Origin: Mesorhizobium loti | GTDB lineage: Bacteria; Pseudomonadota; Alphaproteobacteria; Rhizobiales; Rhizobiaceae | Assembly (NCBI GenBank): GCA_002356515.1 | Contig: AP017607.1 | Span: 156,870 to 220,869 of the forward strand | Direction: 5' to 3' | DNA: 64,000 nucleotides | Part shown: positions 54,509-63,978 of the stretch, piece by piece | How positions within the stretch are numbered: position 1 is the stretch's first letter | Layout of the letters: every line of letters starts with the position of its first letter | The notes under the pieces: generated by a model | Told to the model about the DNA's origin: nothing | Database searches by the model: none | Seen by the model: only the letters and a program-made list of their open reading frames with translations | Program-made: the position numbers and the translations under genes

Positions 54509-56586
54509 GCCGTTGCCCTCCTCTCGATCAGAGCATCGACGGCGACCGCGTCGCCATCGCGCGTAACGATCACCGGATTGATGTCCAGTGATACCAATTC
54601 GCACCGGTTTTCCACGGCATAGGCGGCAACTGCCTCGGCAATGTCGGCCAGCCGGCTCTTGCCCTGTTCAGTTAAGTTTTTGGTCGTTCTCAACCCACCG
54701 ATGGCCGCCTCTATCATGGCGCGCGTCGACGGCAAAAGCAGAGCCCTCGAATCCTTCAGATGCTCGACATCGACGCCACCGGCGCCGATCACTAGCGCAT
54801 GACCGTAGATAGCGCTTGCCTTGACGCCGACGATGATCTCGGCGGCTGCGCCCGAAACCATTTTCTCGACAAGGAAGCCGTCCGGCTCGATGCCCGCAGC
54901 GCAAAGCGCCTGCTCCATTCGCTCGAGGGCGCCAGCTAGGGCCGCCCCGTCCGCAAGGCCGACGGCTACGGCGCCTATCCTGTTCTTGTGTAGCAGCAAC
55001 GGGGATACCGCCTTCAGCACCACTGGGAAACCAATCGCGGTGGCGGCGGATATCACCTCGCCTCGCGCCACCATGCGCCGGGCGGGGAAAGGCACACCGG
55101 CCGCTTCCATCACCGCCTTGGAACCCCATTCGTCGATAATCTGTGACCCCCCGTCGGCTAGGACCGCCTCGGGAAGGCCTATATCGCCATCGGCAGCCGC
55201 CGCGACGCGCTGGCTGTGCCGGACCACCGCCGCGATCGCCGCGACGCCGTCTTCCACCCCGTGGAGTGCCGCGATGCCGTTCTCCCGGCAGATGCGATGG
55301 GCATTTTCGGAGAGGTAGTCTGGCATGGTGGTGATCAGCGCTGAGGCAACGCCAGTGTTCCGCGCCGCACGCACCCATGCTTTGAGGCTCGGCGATTCGC
55401 GTTCGTTCCCACTGTCGGAGTTCATCACGCCGATGTCATAGCTGTCCGCCAGCATAGTGCGGAAGCACTCGTATAGCGCCGGCTCGTTCTCCAGCGAGAG
55501 TCCGACCATGCCAGTGTAGGCGGCGTTGTGGTCGAGCGGATTGGAGACATGCGCGAACTCGGGCAGTTGTTCCCGCAGCGAGGTCGCGGTTGCCGCCGAG
55601 GGCGCGGGCAGCGCCAATCCAGCATCCGCCGCCGCATCGGCGAACAGCGCGCGGGACGCTCCACTGGCCGTCAGCACCGTCATGCGATTGCCCGGCAGAC
55701 GGCCGCGCCAGACGTTCATTGCCTTCAGCGTTTCATGAAGCTGCGGCAGCGTGTGGACGCGTGTGAACCCGAGTCGGTCGCACAAGGCATCGAACAGATG
55801 GTCGTCGCCAGCCATTGAGCCGGTATGGGTGAGCGCCATCTCCGCGCCAAGCGCGCTGCGCCCGCTTTTCAGCACAACCACCGGAACGCCGCGCGCCCTG
55901 GTGACCTTGGCGGCTTCCGACAGCGCCGCCACATCGCCCGGCCCCTCTAAAAAGATGCCAATAGTGGTGATGCGCGGATCGTCGCCCAGTACCGCCAACC
56001 AGTCAGACACATCGAGCAGCGCCTGATTGCCCGTCGAAGCAACGACGGCGGCGCGTACTTGGCGCCGGTCGTGCACGAACCCATAGGCGATGCCCCCGGA
56101 TTGCGAGATGATTGCGGCTCCGCCCTCCACCGCGAACGGCTGATGGTCGTTCATGGGCCACAGCGCCAGTTGATCGAGACGGTTGAGCAGGCCGTTGGAG
56201 TTGGGGCCGACAATCGCCAAGTCTCCGGCAGCGTCGACGAGCCGACCCTGCAGCGACTTGCCGTTTTGCCCCATCTCGCCGAAACCTGCGGCAAAGCAAA
56301 CCGCACCGCCGGCATCCCGCCGCGCCAGCGCCGCAACGGCTTCGATCGTGAGATGCCGGTTGACGTTCAGGAAGCAGGCATCCGGCGCTTCCGGCAGGTC
56401 TTCGATGGTCGGCACGCATGCAATTTCAGCGATCTCTGCATGCAACGGATTAACGATATCGATCCTGCCCCCGAAGCCGGCACGCCGTAGCATCTCGACA
56501 GAAGGCGCAAGCGTGCGACCGCCGATAAGAGCGACGGACCGCGGCTTGAGCAGACGGCGAAGGTTGAGCCGCCGCTTCTCGTTCAT
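54505..56586 (-). CDS. ADP-forming acyl-CoA synthetase-like protein (CoA-binding plus ATP-grasp)
   Basis: Predicted 693-residue protein. Domains in order: CoA-binding Rossmann (residues 10-130, PRSVALIGGRTLAPS), succinyl-CoA-ligase-like flavodoxin domain (ISQSGGIAYGFVHDRRQVRA), a second ligase-like domain, and a C-terminal ATP-grasp domain (470-690, GFPVVLKAVSPLLLHKNRIG, EIIVGVKASAIYGHALVIGA). The phospho-histidine region reads MALTHTGSMAGDD. It would activate an imported acid as its CoA ester at the cost of ATP. It sits in one operon with the importer and the MaoC-like dehydratase and overlaps the latter by 4 bp. Confidence 0.84.
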   Translation of the reverse strand: MNEKRRLNLRRLLKPRSVALIGGRTLAPSVEMLRRAGFGGRIDIVNPLHAEIAEIACVPTIEDLPEAPDACFLNVNRHLTIEAVAALARRDAGGAVCFAAGFGEMGQNGKSLQGRLVDAAGDLAIVGPNSNGLLNRLDQLALWPMNDHQPFAVEGGAAIISQSGGIAYGFVHDRRQVRAAVVASTGNQALLDVSDWLAVLGDDPRITTIGIFLEGPGDVAALSEAAKVTRARGVPVVVLKSGRSALGAEMALTHTGSMAGDDHLFDALCDRLGFTRVHTLPQLHETLKAMNVWRGRLPGNRMTVLTASGASRALFADAAADAGLALPAPSAATATSLREQLPEFAHVSNPLDHNAAYTGMVGLSLENEPALYECFRTMLADSYDIGVMNSDSGNERESPSLKAWVRAARNTGVASALITTMPDYLSENAHRICRENGIAALHGVEDGVAAIAAVVRHSQRVAAAADGDIGLPEAVLADGGSQIIDEWGSKAVMEAAGVPFPARRMVARGEVISAATAIGFPVVLKAVSPLLLHKNRIGAVAVGLADGAALAGALERMEQALCAAGIEPDGFLVEKMVSGAAAEIIVGVKASAIYGHALVIGAGGVDVEHLKDSRALLLPSTRAMIEAAIGGLRTTKNLTEQGKSRLADIAEAVAAYAVENRCELVSLDINPVIVTRDGDAVAVDALIERRATA

Positions 56587-56709
56587 GAATTATACTCCAT
56601 TCAAGGCAAATCCCTGCCGCCCGCTCTCAGGCTGCGGCCAGTTGGCGACAGATTTTTTGTCGAAGATCAGGCGTGAGGGCCAGCTACGATGCAGCTGGCC
56701 TTATTATCG

Positions 56710-58281
56710 TCACGCGAACCACCAGCGCTCACCGCATTTCAATCCGTCGAGCTCGGATACAGAACTCAAGCTTGGGCCGTGCGCTACCTCCGCCCGGCGG
56801 ACCAACACATAGTTGGCGTACATTGGGATGATGACGCCGCCCTCGTCGGACACCAGCCTCTGCATCTCGCCATACATTTGCTTGCGCTTGGCATCATCCA
56901 ACTCACTGCGCGCTTCCACTAGCAGCTTGTTGAACTGCGGGTTTTGCCAATGAGTATCGTTCCATGGCGCTTTGGCGGCGTAGACTTGGCTGAACATCCA
57001 GTCCTCGGTCGGGCGGCCCTGCCAGAAGCACATGACGAAGGGTTTTTTGGTCCAGACATTCGACCAATAGCCATCGTTCGGCTCTCGGACGACGTTGACG
57101 TTGATGCCGGCCTTCGAAGCCTGCTCGCTGAATAGCACGGCGGTGTCTACCGCACCCTGAAACGCCGCGTCGGCGGCATGCAAATCGACCTTTAGGCCGT
57201 CCGCCCCCGCCTTCTTCAGATGAAATTTGGCCTTGTCCAGATCATAAGCTCGCGCCGGTAAGTCGGTGTTGAAGTAGCGGTTAGCCGGAGCGATCGGCTG
57301 ATCGTTGGCGACTTTGCCATGCCCATTCAGTATCTTCTCGACCATCTCCTCTCGGTCAATCGCATATTTGAGCGCCAACCGCACATCGACATCGTTAAAG
57401 GGCGCTGTGTCCGTGAACATTGGCATGGTGAACTGCTGGGTGCCGGTCACCTCGTCCACAACAACGTCCGAGCGTGCCTTGAGCCGCCCCACGGTCGCGA
57501 TATCGGCGTTGCCGATAACGTCGACCTCGCCGGTGAGCACGGCGTTCATGCGAGCCGCCACGTCGTCGATGCCGATGATCTCGACCTCGTCGAACCAGGC
57601 GGCGCTGGGCTTCCAGTAGCCGTCGCGGCGTTTCAGCAGTACCCGGTTGCCGACGTCGTATTCGGCTAGCGTATAGCCACCGGTGCCGATATGGGCGTTC
57701 CAGTCGACCTTTCCATTGTCGGCCGGACCGATGACAAGGTGATAGTCGCTGAGCAGATATGCGAAGTCGGCGTTGCCGCCGATGAGCTCGATGATCACCG
57801 TGTTCGGGCCGTCGCTCTTAATATTGGCGATGCCGTCGACGATTGGCTTGGCAGACGACTTCGAGTCAGGTCCGCGATGGTGATTGATCGAGGCTACCAC
57901 GTCATCGGCCGTCAGGGTCTTGCCGTTGGAGAAAGTCACGCCGGAGCGCAGCTTGAAAGTCCATGTCTTGGCGTCGGGCGCGGCCTCGTAGCTTTCGGCC
58001 AGTTCCGGCTTGAGGACGCCATCCGAGCCGATCTCGACCAGATTGTTATAGATACAGCCGAAACCGCCAAGGCCCATGATGACGCTGATCCCCCAAGTGG
58101 CGGGATCCCAGCTTTCCGAAGCATTGGTCCCGCTGGCGCCGATCCTCAGCCGCCCGCCGCGCTTCGCTTCCGCGCATGCGACGCCACCGACAAGCGGCAA
58201 CAGCGCAGCACCGGCGCCCAGCGCCGCCGCCATCCGCCCGAACTGGCGCCGTGAGATCGGGGCTTGGAAATCTTGAGTCAT
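56710..58281 (-). CDS. ABC substrate-binding protein (family 5) with Tat signal
   Basis: Predicted 523-residue periplasmic binding protein. The leader ISRRQFGRMAAALGAGAALL has a twin-arginine motif, so Tat export is likely. Family-5 signatures include TFKLRSGVTFSNGKTLTADD and DVRLALKYAIDREEMVEKIL. The end is CGERWWFA. It heads the operon of ligase, dehydratase and permeases, 123 bp upstream of the ligase gene. The partial gene at 35620 is a close paralogue. Given the CoA-ligase neighbour, the ligand may be a carboxylic acid or acylated compound rather than a peptide. The ATG at 58281 is preferred over an upstream one at 58320. Confidence 0.88.
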   Translation of the reverse strand: MTQDFQAPISRRQFGRMAAALGAGAALLPLVGGVACAEAKRGGRLRIGASGTNASESWDPATWGISVIMGLGGFGCIYNNLVEIGSDGVLKPELAESYEAAPDAKTWTFKLRSGVTFSNGKTLTADDVVASINHHRGPDSKSSAKPIVDGIANIKSDGPNTVIIELIGGNADFAYLLSDYHLVIGPADNGKVDWNAHIGTGGYTLAEYDVGNRVLLKRRDGYWKPSAAWFDEVEIIGIDDVAARMNAVLTGEVDVIGNADIATVGRLKARSDVVVDEVTGTQQFTMPMFTDTAPFNDVDVRLALKYAIDREEMVEKILNGHGKVANDQPIAPANRYFNTDLPARAYDLDKAKFHLKKAGADGLKVDLHAADAAFQGAVDTAVLFSEQASKAGINVNVVREPNDGYWSNVWTKKPFVMCFWQGRPTEDWMFSQVYAAKAPWNDTHWQNPQFNKLLVEARSELDDAKRKQMYGEMQRLVSDEGGVIIPMYANYVLVRRAEVAHGPSLSSVSELDGLKCGERWWFA

Positions 58282-58382
58282 GGTCTTGTCCTCCCTTGGA
58301 ACTGCCCAAGAAAAGCACATCTTACCTATCTCGACTAATATGAAGTTAGATGTATGATATCATCATTTGATATGGGTTGGTG

Positions 58383-59321
58383 ATGCTCGGCTTCCGTGAA
58401 ATTGAGGCCTTTAGGGCCGTTATGACGAGCCGTTCAATCTCGGCCGCCGCCCGAATGCTCAACACCTCCCAACCCAACGTCACGCGACTGATCGCCGTCC
58501 TGCAGCGCCGCGTCTCCTACCCGCTTTTCATCCGTCATGGCCGCGGCGTTACGCCGACCCCGGAGGCAGAAATGCTGTTCGCAGAGGTCGACCGCTCGTT
58601 CAATGGCTTAACGGAAATCGAACGCGCCGCCCAGGAGATCGGTGAATACAAAGGCACCCAGATCACACTCGGCACCGTGCCAGCTGCCGTTTCGCAGATC
58701 ATACCGGAAGCGGTCAGCGCGTGGCAGAAAGCGTTTGGCGACATTTCGATCACTGTGGAATTGCGCGGCACGCAGCGCATTTTTCATTGGGTCCGCACCC
58801 ATCGTTTCGACCTCGGCCTGGTGAGCCCGCTCGCTGACATGCGCGACATCAATGTCGTGGCACGGTGGCGATTGCCCTATGTCGCGCTGGCGGCGCCCCG
58901 CTACACAGGCCTCGGCGAAACCGACAAAGTATTCGACATCGCCAACAGCGGCGACACACCGCTGATCGTGCCTGGTATGGGATATATGCTTGCCTTGTGC
59001 GAGGACACTCTGCTCGCTCGTATGATCCAGGAGAAAAGCAGCGTCGACGGCCACATTTCGCTCACGGCGGCCCATCTGGCGATGGCGGGACTGGGCATCG
59101 CGCTGGTCGATCCCTTTACCGCCCGCTACTTCGAGGGCGCCTTCGATGCCGAGGTCAGGGCGTTGAAGAATGCTCCGTTCTTCGATCTGATGCTGATCGC
59201 GCCACCCGAGCAAGCGCGCTCCCGTGCTTCGGTCCGTCTTGGTGAGATGCTCATTTCCGCGATTGAGGACGTCATCAGCTCGTGCCCTTGGAGTTCGGCA
59301 GGTAACCAGCAAACCCCGTAA
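58383..59321 (+). CDS. LysR-family transcriptional regulator
   Basis: Predicted 312-residue regulator. The winged HTH is FREIEAFRAVMTSRSISAAA then RMLNTSQPNVTRLIAVLQ. The effector domain follows, with LGTVPAAVSQIIPEAVSAWQ and HLAMAGLGIALVDPFTARYF. It resembles opine- and amino-acid-type LysR proteins such as NocR/OccR in general layout. It diverges from the binding-protein gene with about 100 bp between, the classic position for controlling that operon. I picked the ATG at 58383; a TTG two codons earlier is also open. Confidence 0.88.
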   Translation: MLGFREIEAFRAVMTSRSISAAARMLNTSQPNVTRLIAVLQRRVSYPLFIRHGRGVTPTPEAEMLFAEVDRSFNGLTEIERAAQEIGEYKGTQITLGTVPAAVSQIIPEAVSAWQKAFGDISITVELRGTQRIFHWVRTHRFDLGLVSPLADMRDINVVARWRLPYVALAAPRYTGLGETDKVFDIANSGDTPLIVPGMGYMLALCEDTLLARMIQEKSSVDGHISLTAAHLAMAGLGIALVDPFTARYFEGAFDAEVRALKNAPFFDLMLIAPPEQARSRASVRLGEMLISAIEDVISSCPWSSAGNQQTP

Positions 59322-59487
59322 GGGGAGCACGAGGAATTGTGGGGCGGTTAGGCAGCAACAGCTGTTTCGCCGGGTGGTACGCAGAACTTTCGTATACGAA
59401 TTTTGCAGGCGATTTTCATAGCTAAGTGAGTTTTTTCCGGTTCATCCATCATGGCCTCGAGCGGTGTTTGTGATCCATTGCAATCGT

Positions 59488-59735
59488 CCGACAAGTTCTG
59501 GCAAGTGCTGGTCAATGGCTCTCAGGTTGGGTTCGCTCGGCCATGGCTGGACCTATTCGGCGCACCCGATCTGCGTTGCCGCAGCCTTCGCCAATCTCGA
59601 ACTGATCGACGAGATTACCTTGTGACAAATGCCGGCCAGACCCTATTTCCGGGCCGAAGTGGCCAAGGCGGTCCGCGGCCATAAGAACGTCGGAGATGTG
59701 CGTGGCGACGGCATGCTGGCAGCGGTACGAGCGTG
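59488..59735 (+). pseudogene. Remnant of a class III aminotransferase
   Basis: Pieces in several frames match the aminotransferase at 7966. DKFWQVLVNGSQ matches DKMWQVLVEGAD; HGWTYSAHPICVAA, NLELIDEI and YFRAEVAKAVRGHKNVGDVR match the same protein almost residue for residue. The sequence ends after GDGMLAAV at about 59735. About 80 residues remain, and frame changes show that the copy is dead. Confidence 0.72.
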
Positions 59736-60069
59736 TTTGCTACTCGTTGAAGGCATTCTTGCCTCCGGAGGGATTCGCCGCATGCGGTTTCGATTGCGCC
59801 TTGGCAGTTTAACCCTGCTCTACTGAGCATCGGTCCGGGGCGTGAGGTGCACCCCTGCGAGGGTAGCACACGGAACCGCCAGCTAGCTCGACCGTAGGAA
59901 CTCCTGGCGGCACCAGCCTCCCGTTCTCGCCGACGATGCAGTGGGCCAGAAAGAAGCGCCCGTTCAATCCGAACCTGTCTCTTGCCGAGCAGTTCGAAAT
60001 CCTCGCTGCCGCATGAGGTTGCCACCACTCTGACAAATTCTCTGATCAACCAAAATTTGCAACGGAACG
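59736..60069. other. Intergenic stretch, no recognised gene
   Basis: A minus-strand frame at 59809-60036 reads RFFLAHCIVGENGRLVPPGV and PTVELAGGSVCY. I do not recognise it and it lacks a clear start. It could be the scrap of another broken gene next to the aminotransferase remnant. Confidence 0.35.
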
Positions 60070-60528
60070 TCACTTGTGCGGCATGCAATAGACCCCCTCG
60101 GATTCCATCAGTACCGCGCCACCCTTCAACTCGCTCAGTGCGCCGACCCACACTTGCGAATAAGTGCGGCTGGCATCCACCGCCGTCAGCCAAAGAACGC
60201 GATTGTCGGCCAGTTCAACTTTAACTTCCTGCTGCAAAGGGCTCCCCTGCACGGTCTGTTGATAGTGGCGTTTGATCCTGACATTGCTGGTCGGGAACTC
60301 AGCTTCGTTGCTGCCGTAGTTCAGCACAAATCCAGTGTGGTCCTCAGCCACGGAGCAACTGCCATCACGCTCACACACGATTTTGGCAGCGGTCTTGCAC
60401 TCCCATTTCAGTGAAGCGGGCCACATAGGATTGTCCACGTTTGATCGCGGCTTGTCGCCCTGACTGGCCGCCATCAACACACCGCCTGTGTTCAAAATCA
60501 AAGTGGACAGGAGAAGTACCTTGAACAC
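60070..60528 (-). CDS. Small exported protein of unknown function
   Basis: Predicted 152-residue protein. The first 20 residues ([20 protein letters not shown]) form a signal peptide with likely cleavage near MAA-SQG. The mature part is rich in charged residues, has three Cys ([19 protein letters not shown]) and a C-terminal Cys in GVYCMPHK, and shows a strand-rich pattern. I recognise no family. It lies 57 bp downstream of the TrbM-like gene on the same strand, so the two could be co-transcribed and both act in the periplasm. Confidence 0.6.
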   Translation of the reverse strand: MFKVLLLSTLILNTGGVLMAASQGDKPRSNVDNPMWPASLKWECKTAAKIVCERDGSCSVAEDHTGFVLNYGSNEAEFPTSNVRIKRHYQQTVQGSPLQQEVKVELADNRVLWLTAVDASRTYSQVWVGALSELKGGAVLMESEGVYCMPHK

Positions 60529-60584
60529 TACAACCCTCCAGAATGGCGACCCTGATAGTGTCTCGTCCTGCTCGATCGCCTGGC

Positions 60585-61187
60585 TTAGGGCATGTTGAGA
60601 TTGAACCAGCTTTTCTGGCGCATACCGTTCGCGTCGTCATACTCGATGAACCAGGGTTTTTCGCGCATCGGCCGGGAGATGGTGTAGTAGGTGGGGCCAT
60701 TGCCAAGGGAATGGCCTCGATCGTTTCCCGCGGTCTGGATTGTTGCCGCAACCACCTTACCGCCGATTTCGATTAGGACCGAACGTGATCGGTCTCCACG
60801 ATTCCCGCCGAGGGCGTTGTTTTTGAAAACAACGGGCAAGGAGAGCCTATCGGCCGCGACGCGGCAGATGTTCCGTTCTTGACCTGAGCCCGGCCGATCG
60901 GATTCGGAGCTGCCAACTGCTTGCCAGCCAGACGGACAATCCTCATACTTCTCAAACCTCGCCGCGCTGGAGTTGGCTTGCGGACAGGTCGGCCAATCAA
61001 AACCCGGGGCTTCCATCGCCGCAATCAACTTGTAAATTGGCGGGTGGCACGACGGGGTACCTTGCCAGTCGCCGGAAAGACATAGGAGGACCTGACAGCC
61101 CCATTCCGACGCTTTCGATTGGGATGGAAGAGCTGCGGCGCCCATGATGGCGACGGCACCCACCAAAAGGAATTTGAGTATGGTCAT
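60585..61187 (-). CDS. TrbM/KikA-like secreted protein
   Basis: Predicted 200-residue exported protein. The signal peptide [20 protein letters not shown] ends near SKA-SEW. The mature N-terminus [19 protein letters not shown] then [10 protein letters not shown] and [10 protein letters not shown] matches the TrbM/KikA domain of conjugation systems, with Cys spacing conserved (C..L.CL.....C.PP......FP.C). The remaining 100 residues are not part of TrbM and end in [19 protein letters not shown]. No other trb gene is visible, so it is either a conjugation leftover or a stand-alone relative. IS66 sits immediately upstream. Confidence 0.66.
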   Translation of the reverse strand: MTILKFLLVGAVAIMGAAALPSQSKASEWGCQVLLCLSGDWQGTPSCHPPIYKLIAAMEAPGFDWPTCPQANSSAARFEKYEDCPSGWQAVGSSESDRPGSGQERNICRVAADRLSLPVVFKNNALGGNRGDRSRSVLIEIGGKVVAATIQTAGNDRGHSLGNGPTYYTISRPMREKPWFIEYDDANGMRQKSWFNLNMP

Positions 61188-61268
61188 AGCCTTTTCCTCG
61201 CTGCAGATTTGACACTTTACTATGGATGATCCGCGAGAAAAAGGACAGGTCGAAAAGGCAGGTTTGTG

Positions 61269-61290
61269 GTACGCCTACGACGAAGGCCGC
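61269..61290 (+). repeat. IS66 left terminal inverted repeat
   Basis: Begins GTACGCCTACGACGAAGG and ends CCGC. It mirrors the right terminus with two mismatches (positions 7 and 12). Confidence 0.82.
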
Positions 61291-61348
61291 CTACTGACGC
61301 GTACCTTAAGGCGTTAATGTCCGCTTAGATTAAGTGGACACTTAGCGA

Positions 61349-61852
61349 ATGAAGTATCTGGCTATGGAGCGGCCGTCGGCAGTGGAAGCGAGCACGCCTG
61401 CGGCTGTGCCGCTGCCGCCGGGTGCGGGCCGACAGCGGACGCGTCGCTCCTGGACGGTCGAGCAGAAGCTGGCGATCGTGCGTGAGGTGCAGGAGTCCGG
61501 TGATCCGGTGTCGATTGTGGCGCGGCGTCACGACATGAACGCGAACCACTTGTTCATCTGGATGAAGCAAGCCCAGCAAGGGCGATTGGGCCGAGCCAAC
61601 TCGGTGCCTGAGACCCCTCCGATCGCCTTCATTGACATGGGTGTTGTCGGTCCCAGCGTGCACGATGTAGAGCCGGAAGAGCCGGCTCCTGCGCGATCGC
61701 ACTCTGAAGTACCAGCTACGATCAGCCAAGCGGTGTCTCTCGGTGGCCGGATGGAAATCGTCGGGGCCAACGGTCGGCGTGTGATCGTCGACCGTACTGT
61801 CGACGTAAGTGTCCTGCTGCGGATCTTGCAGGGGCTGGAAATGCTGCGATGA
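61349..61852 (+). CDS. tnpA: IS66 Orf1 (TnpA)
   Basis: Predicted 167-residue accessory DNA-binding protein. The N-terminal helix-turn-helix is RSWTVEQKLAIVREVQESGD, then VSIVARRHDMNANHLFIWMK, typical of IS3/IS66 Orf1. The C-terminal part has RMEIVGANGRRVIVDRTVDV. The stop overlaps the start of tnpB by 4 bp (ATGA), which couples their translation. An ATG five codons in is an alternative start. Confidence 0.88.
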   Translation: MKYLAMERPSAVEASTPAAVPLPPGAGRQRTRRSWTVEQKLAIVREVQESGDPVSIVARRHDMNANHLFIWMKQAQQGRLGRANSVPETPPIAFIDMGVVGPSVHDVEPEEPAPARSHSEVPATISQAVSLGGRMEIVGANGRRVIVDRTVDVSVLLRILQGLEMLR

Positions 61853-62193
61853 TCCCGACAGAAGGCGTGCGTGTGTGGTTAGCCACAGGCTACACCGACA
61901 TGAGATGTGGCTTTCCATCACTGGCGCTACGGGTGCAGGAGGTCCTCAAACATAATCCCCTTGGGGGCAACCTGTTTTGCTTCAGGGGGAAACGCGGAAA
62001 TTTGTTGAAGGTCATCTGGCATGATGGCCAAGGTGCATGTCTGTTCACAAAAAGACTCGAGCGCGGCCGCTTCATATGGCCAACAGTTGAGGGTGGAGCT
62101 GTGACAGTATCTTCTGCACAGCTGAGTTATCTCTTGTCTGGCATAGACTGGCGGAACCCTCAGGAAACGTGGCGTCCAGCTCGGGTTGGGTAG
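61849..62193 (+). CDS. tnpB: IS66 Orf2 (TnpB)
   Basis: Predicted 114-residue protein of the IS66 Orf2 family, required for transposition with an unknown step. It shows VRVWLATGYTDMRCGFPSLA, NLFCFRGKRGNLLKVIWHDG, GACLFTKRLERGRFIWP and LLSGIDWRNPQETWRP. Full length, in contrast to the truncated copy at 26085. Confidence 0.9.
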   Translation: MIPTEGVRVWLATGYTDMRCGFPSLALRVQEVLKHNPLGGNLFCFRGKRGNLLKVIWHDGQGACLFTKRLERGRFIWPTVEGGAVTVSSAQLSYLLSGIDWRNPQETWRPARVG

Positions 62194-62237
62194 CATTTTT
62201 TAATTGAAAATACAATGGAATGTGATTCAATCGGCGC

Positions 62238-63923
62238 ATGACTTCGAAGCCGGTTGAGCTCCCCTCGGATCTTGCCAGCGCCTACGTGGCGCTGCTGGTT
62301 GAGCGTGAGGCGTTGCAGGCTGAACGCGATGTGGCGGTCACGGATGCTGCCAGCTGGCAGGCTGAAGCCGCCAACGCGAAGGCCATGCTGTCCGACAACG
62401 AGGCGCGGATTGCGCATCTCGAGCTGCGCATCGAGAAGCTGAAACGCGAACTGTACGGGCAGCGCTCCGAGCGCACGGCGCGGCTGATCGAGCAGTTGGA
62501 ATTGGAGCTCGAAGACCTCGTCACCTCGGCGACCGAGGATGAGCTTGCCGCGCAGGCTGCGGCGGCGAAGACGCAGACGGTGCGCCCCTTCACGCGCAAG
62601 CGACCGGTGCGCAAGCCATGGCCGGATGACATCGAGCGCGAGCGCATCGTCATCGAGCCACCCAGCGCCTGCGCCTGCTGCGGCGGATCCCGGCTGTCCA
62701 AGCTGGGCGAGGATGTGACCAAGACGCTGGAAGAGATCCCGCGCCGGTTCAAGCTGATCGAGACGGTGCGCGAAAAGTTCACCTGCCGCGACTGCGAGAA
62801 GATCACCCAGCCGCCGGCGCCGTTCCATGCCACGCCGCGCGGCTTCATCGGTCCCCAACTGCTGGCGACAATCCTGTTTGACAAGTTCGGCATGCATGCT
62901 CCACTCAACCGCCAGAGCGCGCGCTTCAAGGCTGAGGGGATCGACTTGCCGGTGTCGACGCTGGCCGATCAGGTCGGCCACGGAACCTTCGCCGTCATGC
63001 CGCTCTTCCAGCTGATCGAGCGCCATGTGCTCGCGGCCGAGCGCCTTCATGGCGACGACACCACCATTCGCATCCTGGCGAAGGACAAGTGCGCGACCGG
63101 GCGCATATGGACCTATACGCGCGACGACCGTCCCTTCGCCGGGCCTGCGCCGCCGGCGGCGATCTATTACGCCTCGAGCGACCGGCGCGGCGAGCGTCCT
63201 CAGAAGCATCTGGCTGGGTACGCCGGCATCCTTCAGTGCGACTGTTACAGTGGCTTCGAGCCGCTGTTCGACCCGCAGCGGAAGGAGCAGCCGATCACGC
63301 CGGCCTTTTGCTACGCCCATGCACGGCGAGGATTCTTCGAATTGGCTGACATCGCGAAAGAGGCCCGGGATGGCAAGAAGGGCAAACCGATCTCCCCGAT
63401 CGCGCTGGAGGCGGTCAGGCGCCTCGACGCGCTGTTCGAGATCGAGCGCGCCATCAACGGCCGCAGCGCCGACGAGCGGTATGCCGTGCGGCAGGAGAAG
63501 AGCAAACCACTTCTCGACGACATGCACGCCTGGTTGCTCCGCCAGCGCGATACCCTCTCGCGCTCTTCCGAGGTCCTGAAGCCGATCAACTACATGCTCA
63601 GGCGCTGGAACGACTTCGCCCGCTTCATTGACGACGGCAGAATCTGCCTCAGCAACAACGCGGCCGAAAGAGCGCTGCGCGGTATTGCTCTGGGAAGGCG
63701 CAACTGGACCTTCGCCGGTTCCCAGCGTGGCGCCGACCGCGCCGCCGTCATGCTCACCCTCATCACCACGGCACGCCTCAACGACGTCGACCCGAAAGCC
63801 TGGCTCGCCGACATCCTTGCCCGCATTGCCGATCTTCCCGTCTCGCGTCTGCACGAACTACTGCCCTGGCAATGGAAGCTCCTGAGCCAAGCCGACAAGC
63901 CCGCCGGTCAGCAGGCCGCCTGA
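62238..63923 (+). CDS. tnpC: IS66 transposase TnpC
   Basis: Predicted 561-residue DDE transposase. An N-terminal coiled coil (residues 15-90, VEREALQAERD) precedes KRELYGQRSERTARLIEQ. A zinc motif CACCGGSRLSKLGEDV and CRDCEK follows. Catalytic segments are LHGDDTTIRILAKD, LQCDCYSGFEPLF and, for the Glu, NNAAERALRGIALGRRNW. The C-terminus is SRLHELLPWQWKL. It starts 44 bp after tnpB. Confidence 0.9.
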   Translation: MTSKPVELPSDLASAYVALLVEREALQAERDVAVTDAASWQAEAANAKAMLSDNEARIAHLELRIEKLKRELYGQRSERTARLIEQLELELEDLVTSATEDELAAQAAAAKTQTVRPFTRKRPVRKPWPDDIERERIVIEPPSACACCGGSRLSKLGEDVTKTLEEIPRRFKLIETVREKFTCRDCEKITQPPAPFHATPRGFIGPQLLATILFDKFGMHAPLNRQSARFKAEGIDLPVSTLADQVGHGTFAVMPLFQLIERHVLAAERLHGDDTTIRILAKDKCATGRIWTYTRDDRPFAGPAPPAAIYYASSDRRGERPQKHLAGYAGILQCDCYSGFEPLFDPQRKEQPITPAFCYAHARRGFFELADIAKEARDGKKGKPISPIALEAVRRLDALFEIERAINGRSADERYAVRQEKSKPLLDDMHAWLLRQRDTLSRSSEVLKPINYMLRRWNDFARFIDDGRICLSNNAAERALRGIALGRRNWTFAGSQRGADRAAVMLTLITTARLNDVDPKAWLADILARIADLPVSRLHELLPWQWKLLSQADKPAGQQAA

Positions 63924-63978
63924 CCTTCACACAACGCCATCATAGAGCCCGCCGCGCGCACGCGCATGTGCCAATCAT

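Noticed and set aside
62160..63854. Long minus-strand open frame of 564 codons
   Set aside because: It is antisense to IS66 tnpC and has no family likeness; the plus-strand transposase explains the region.
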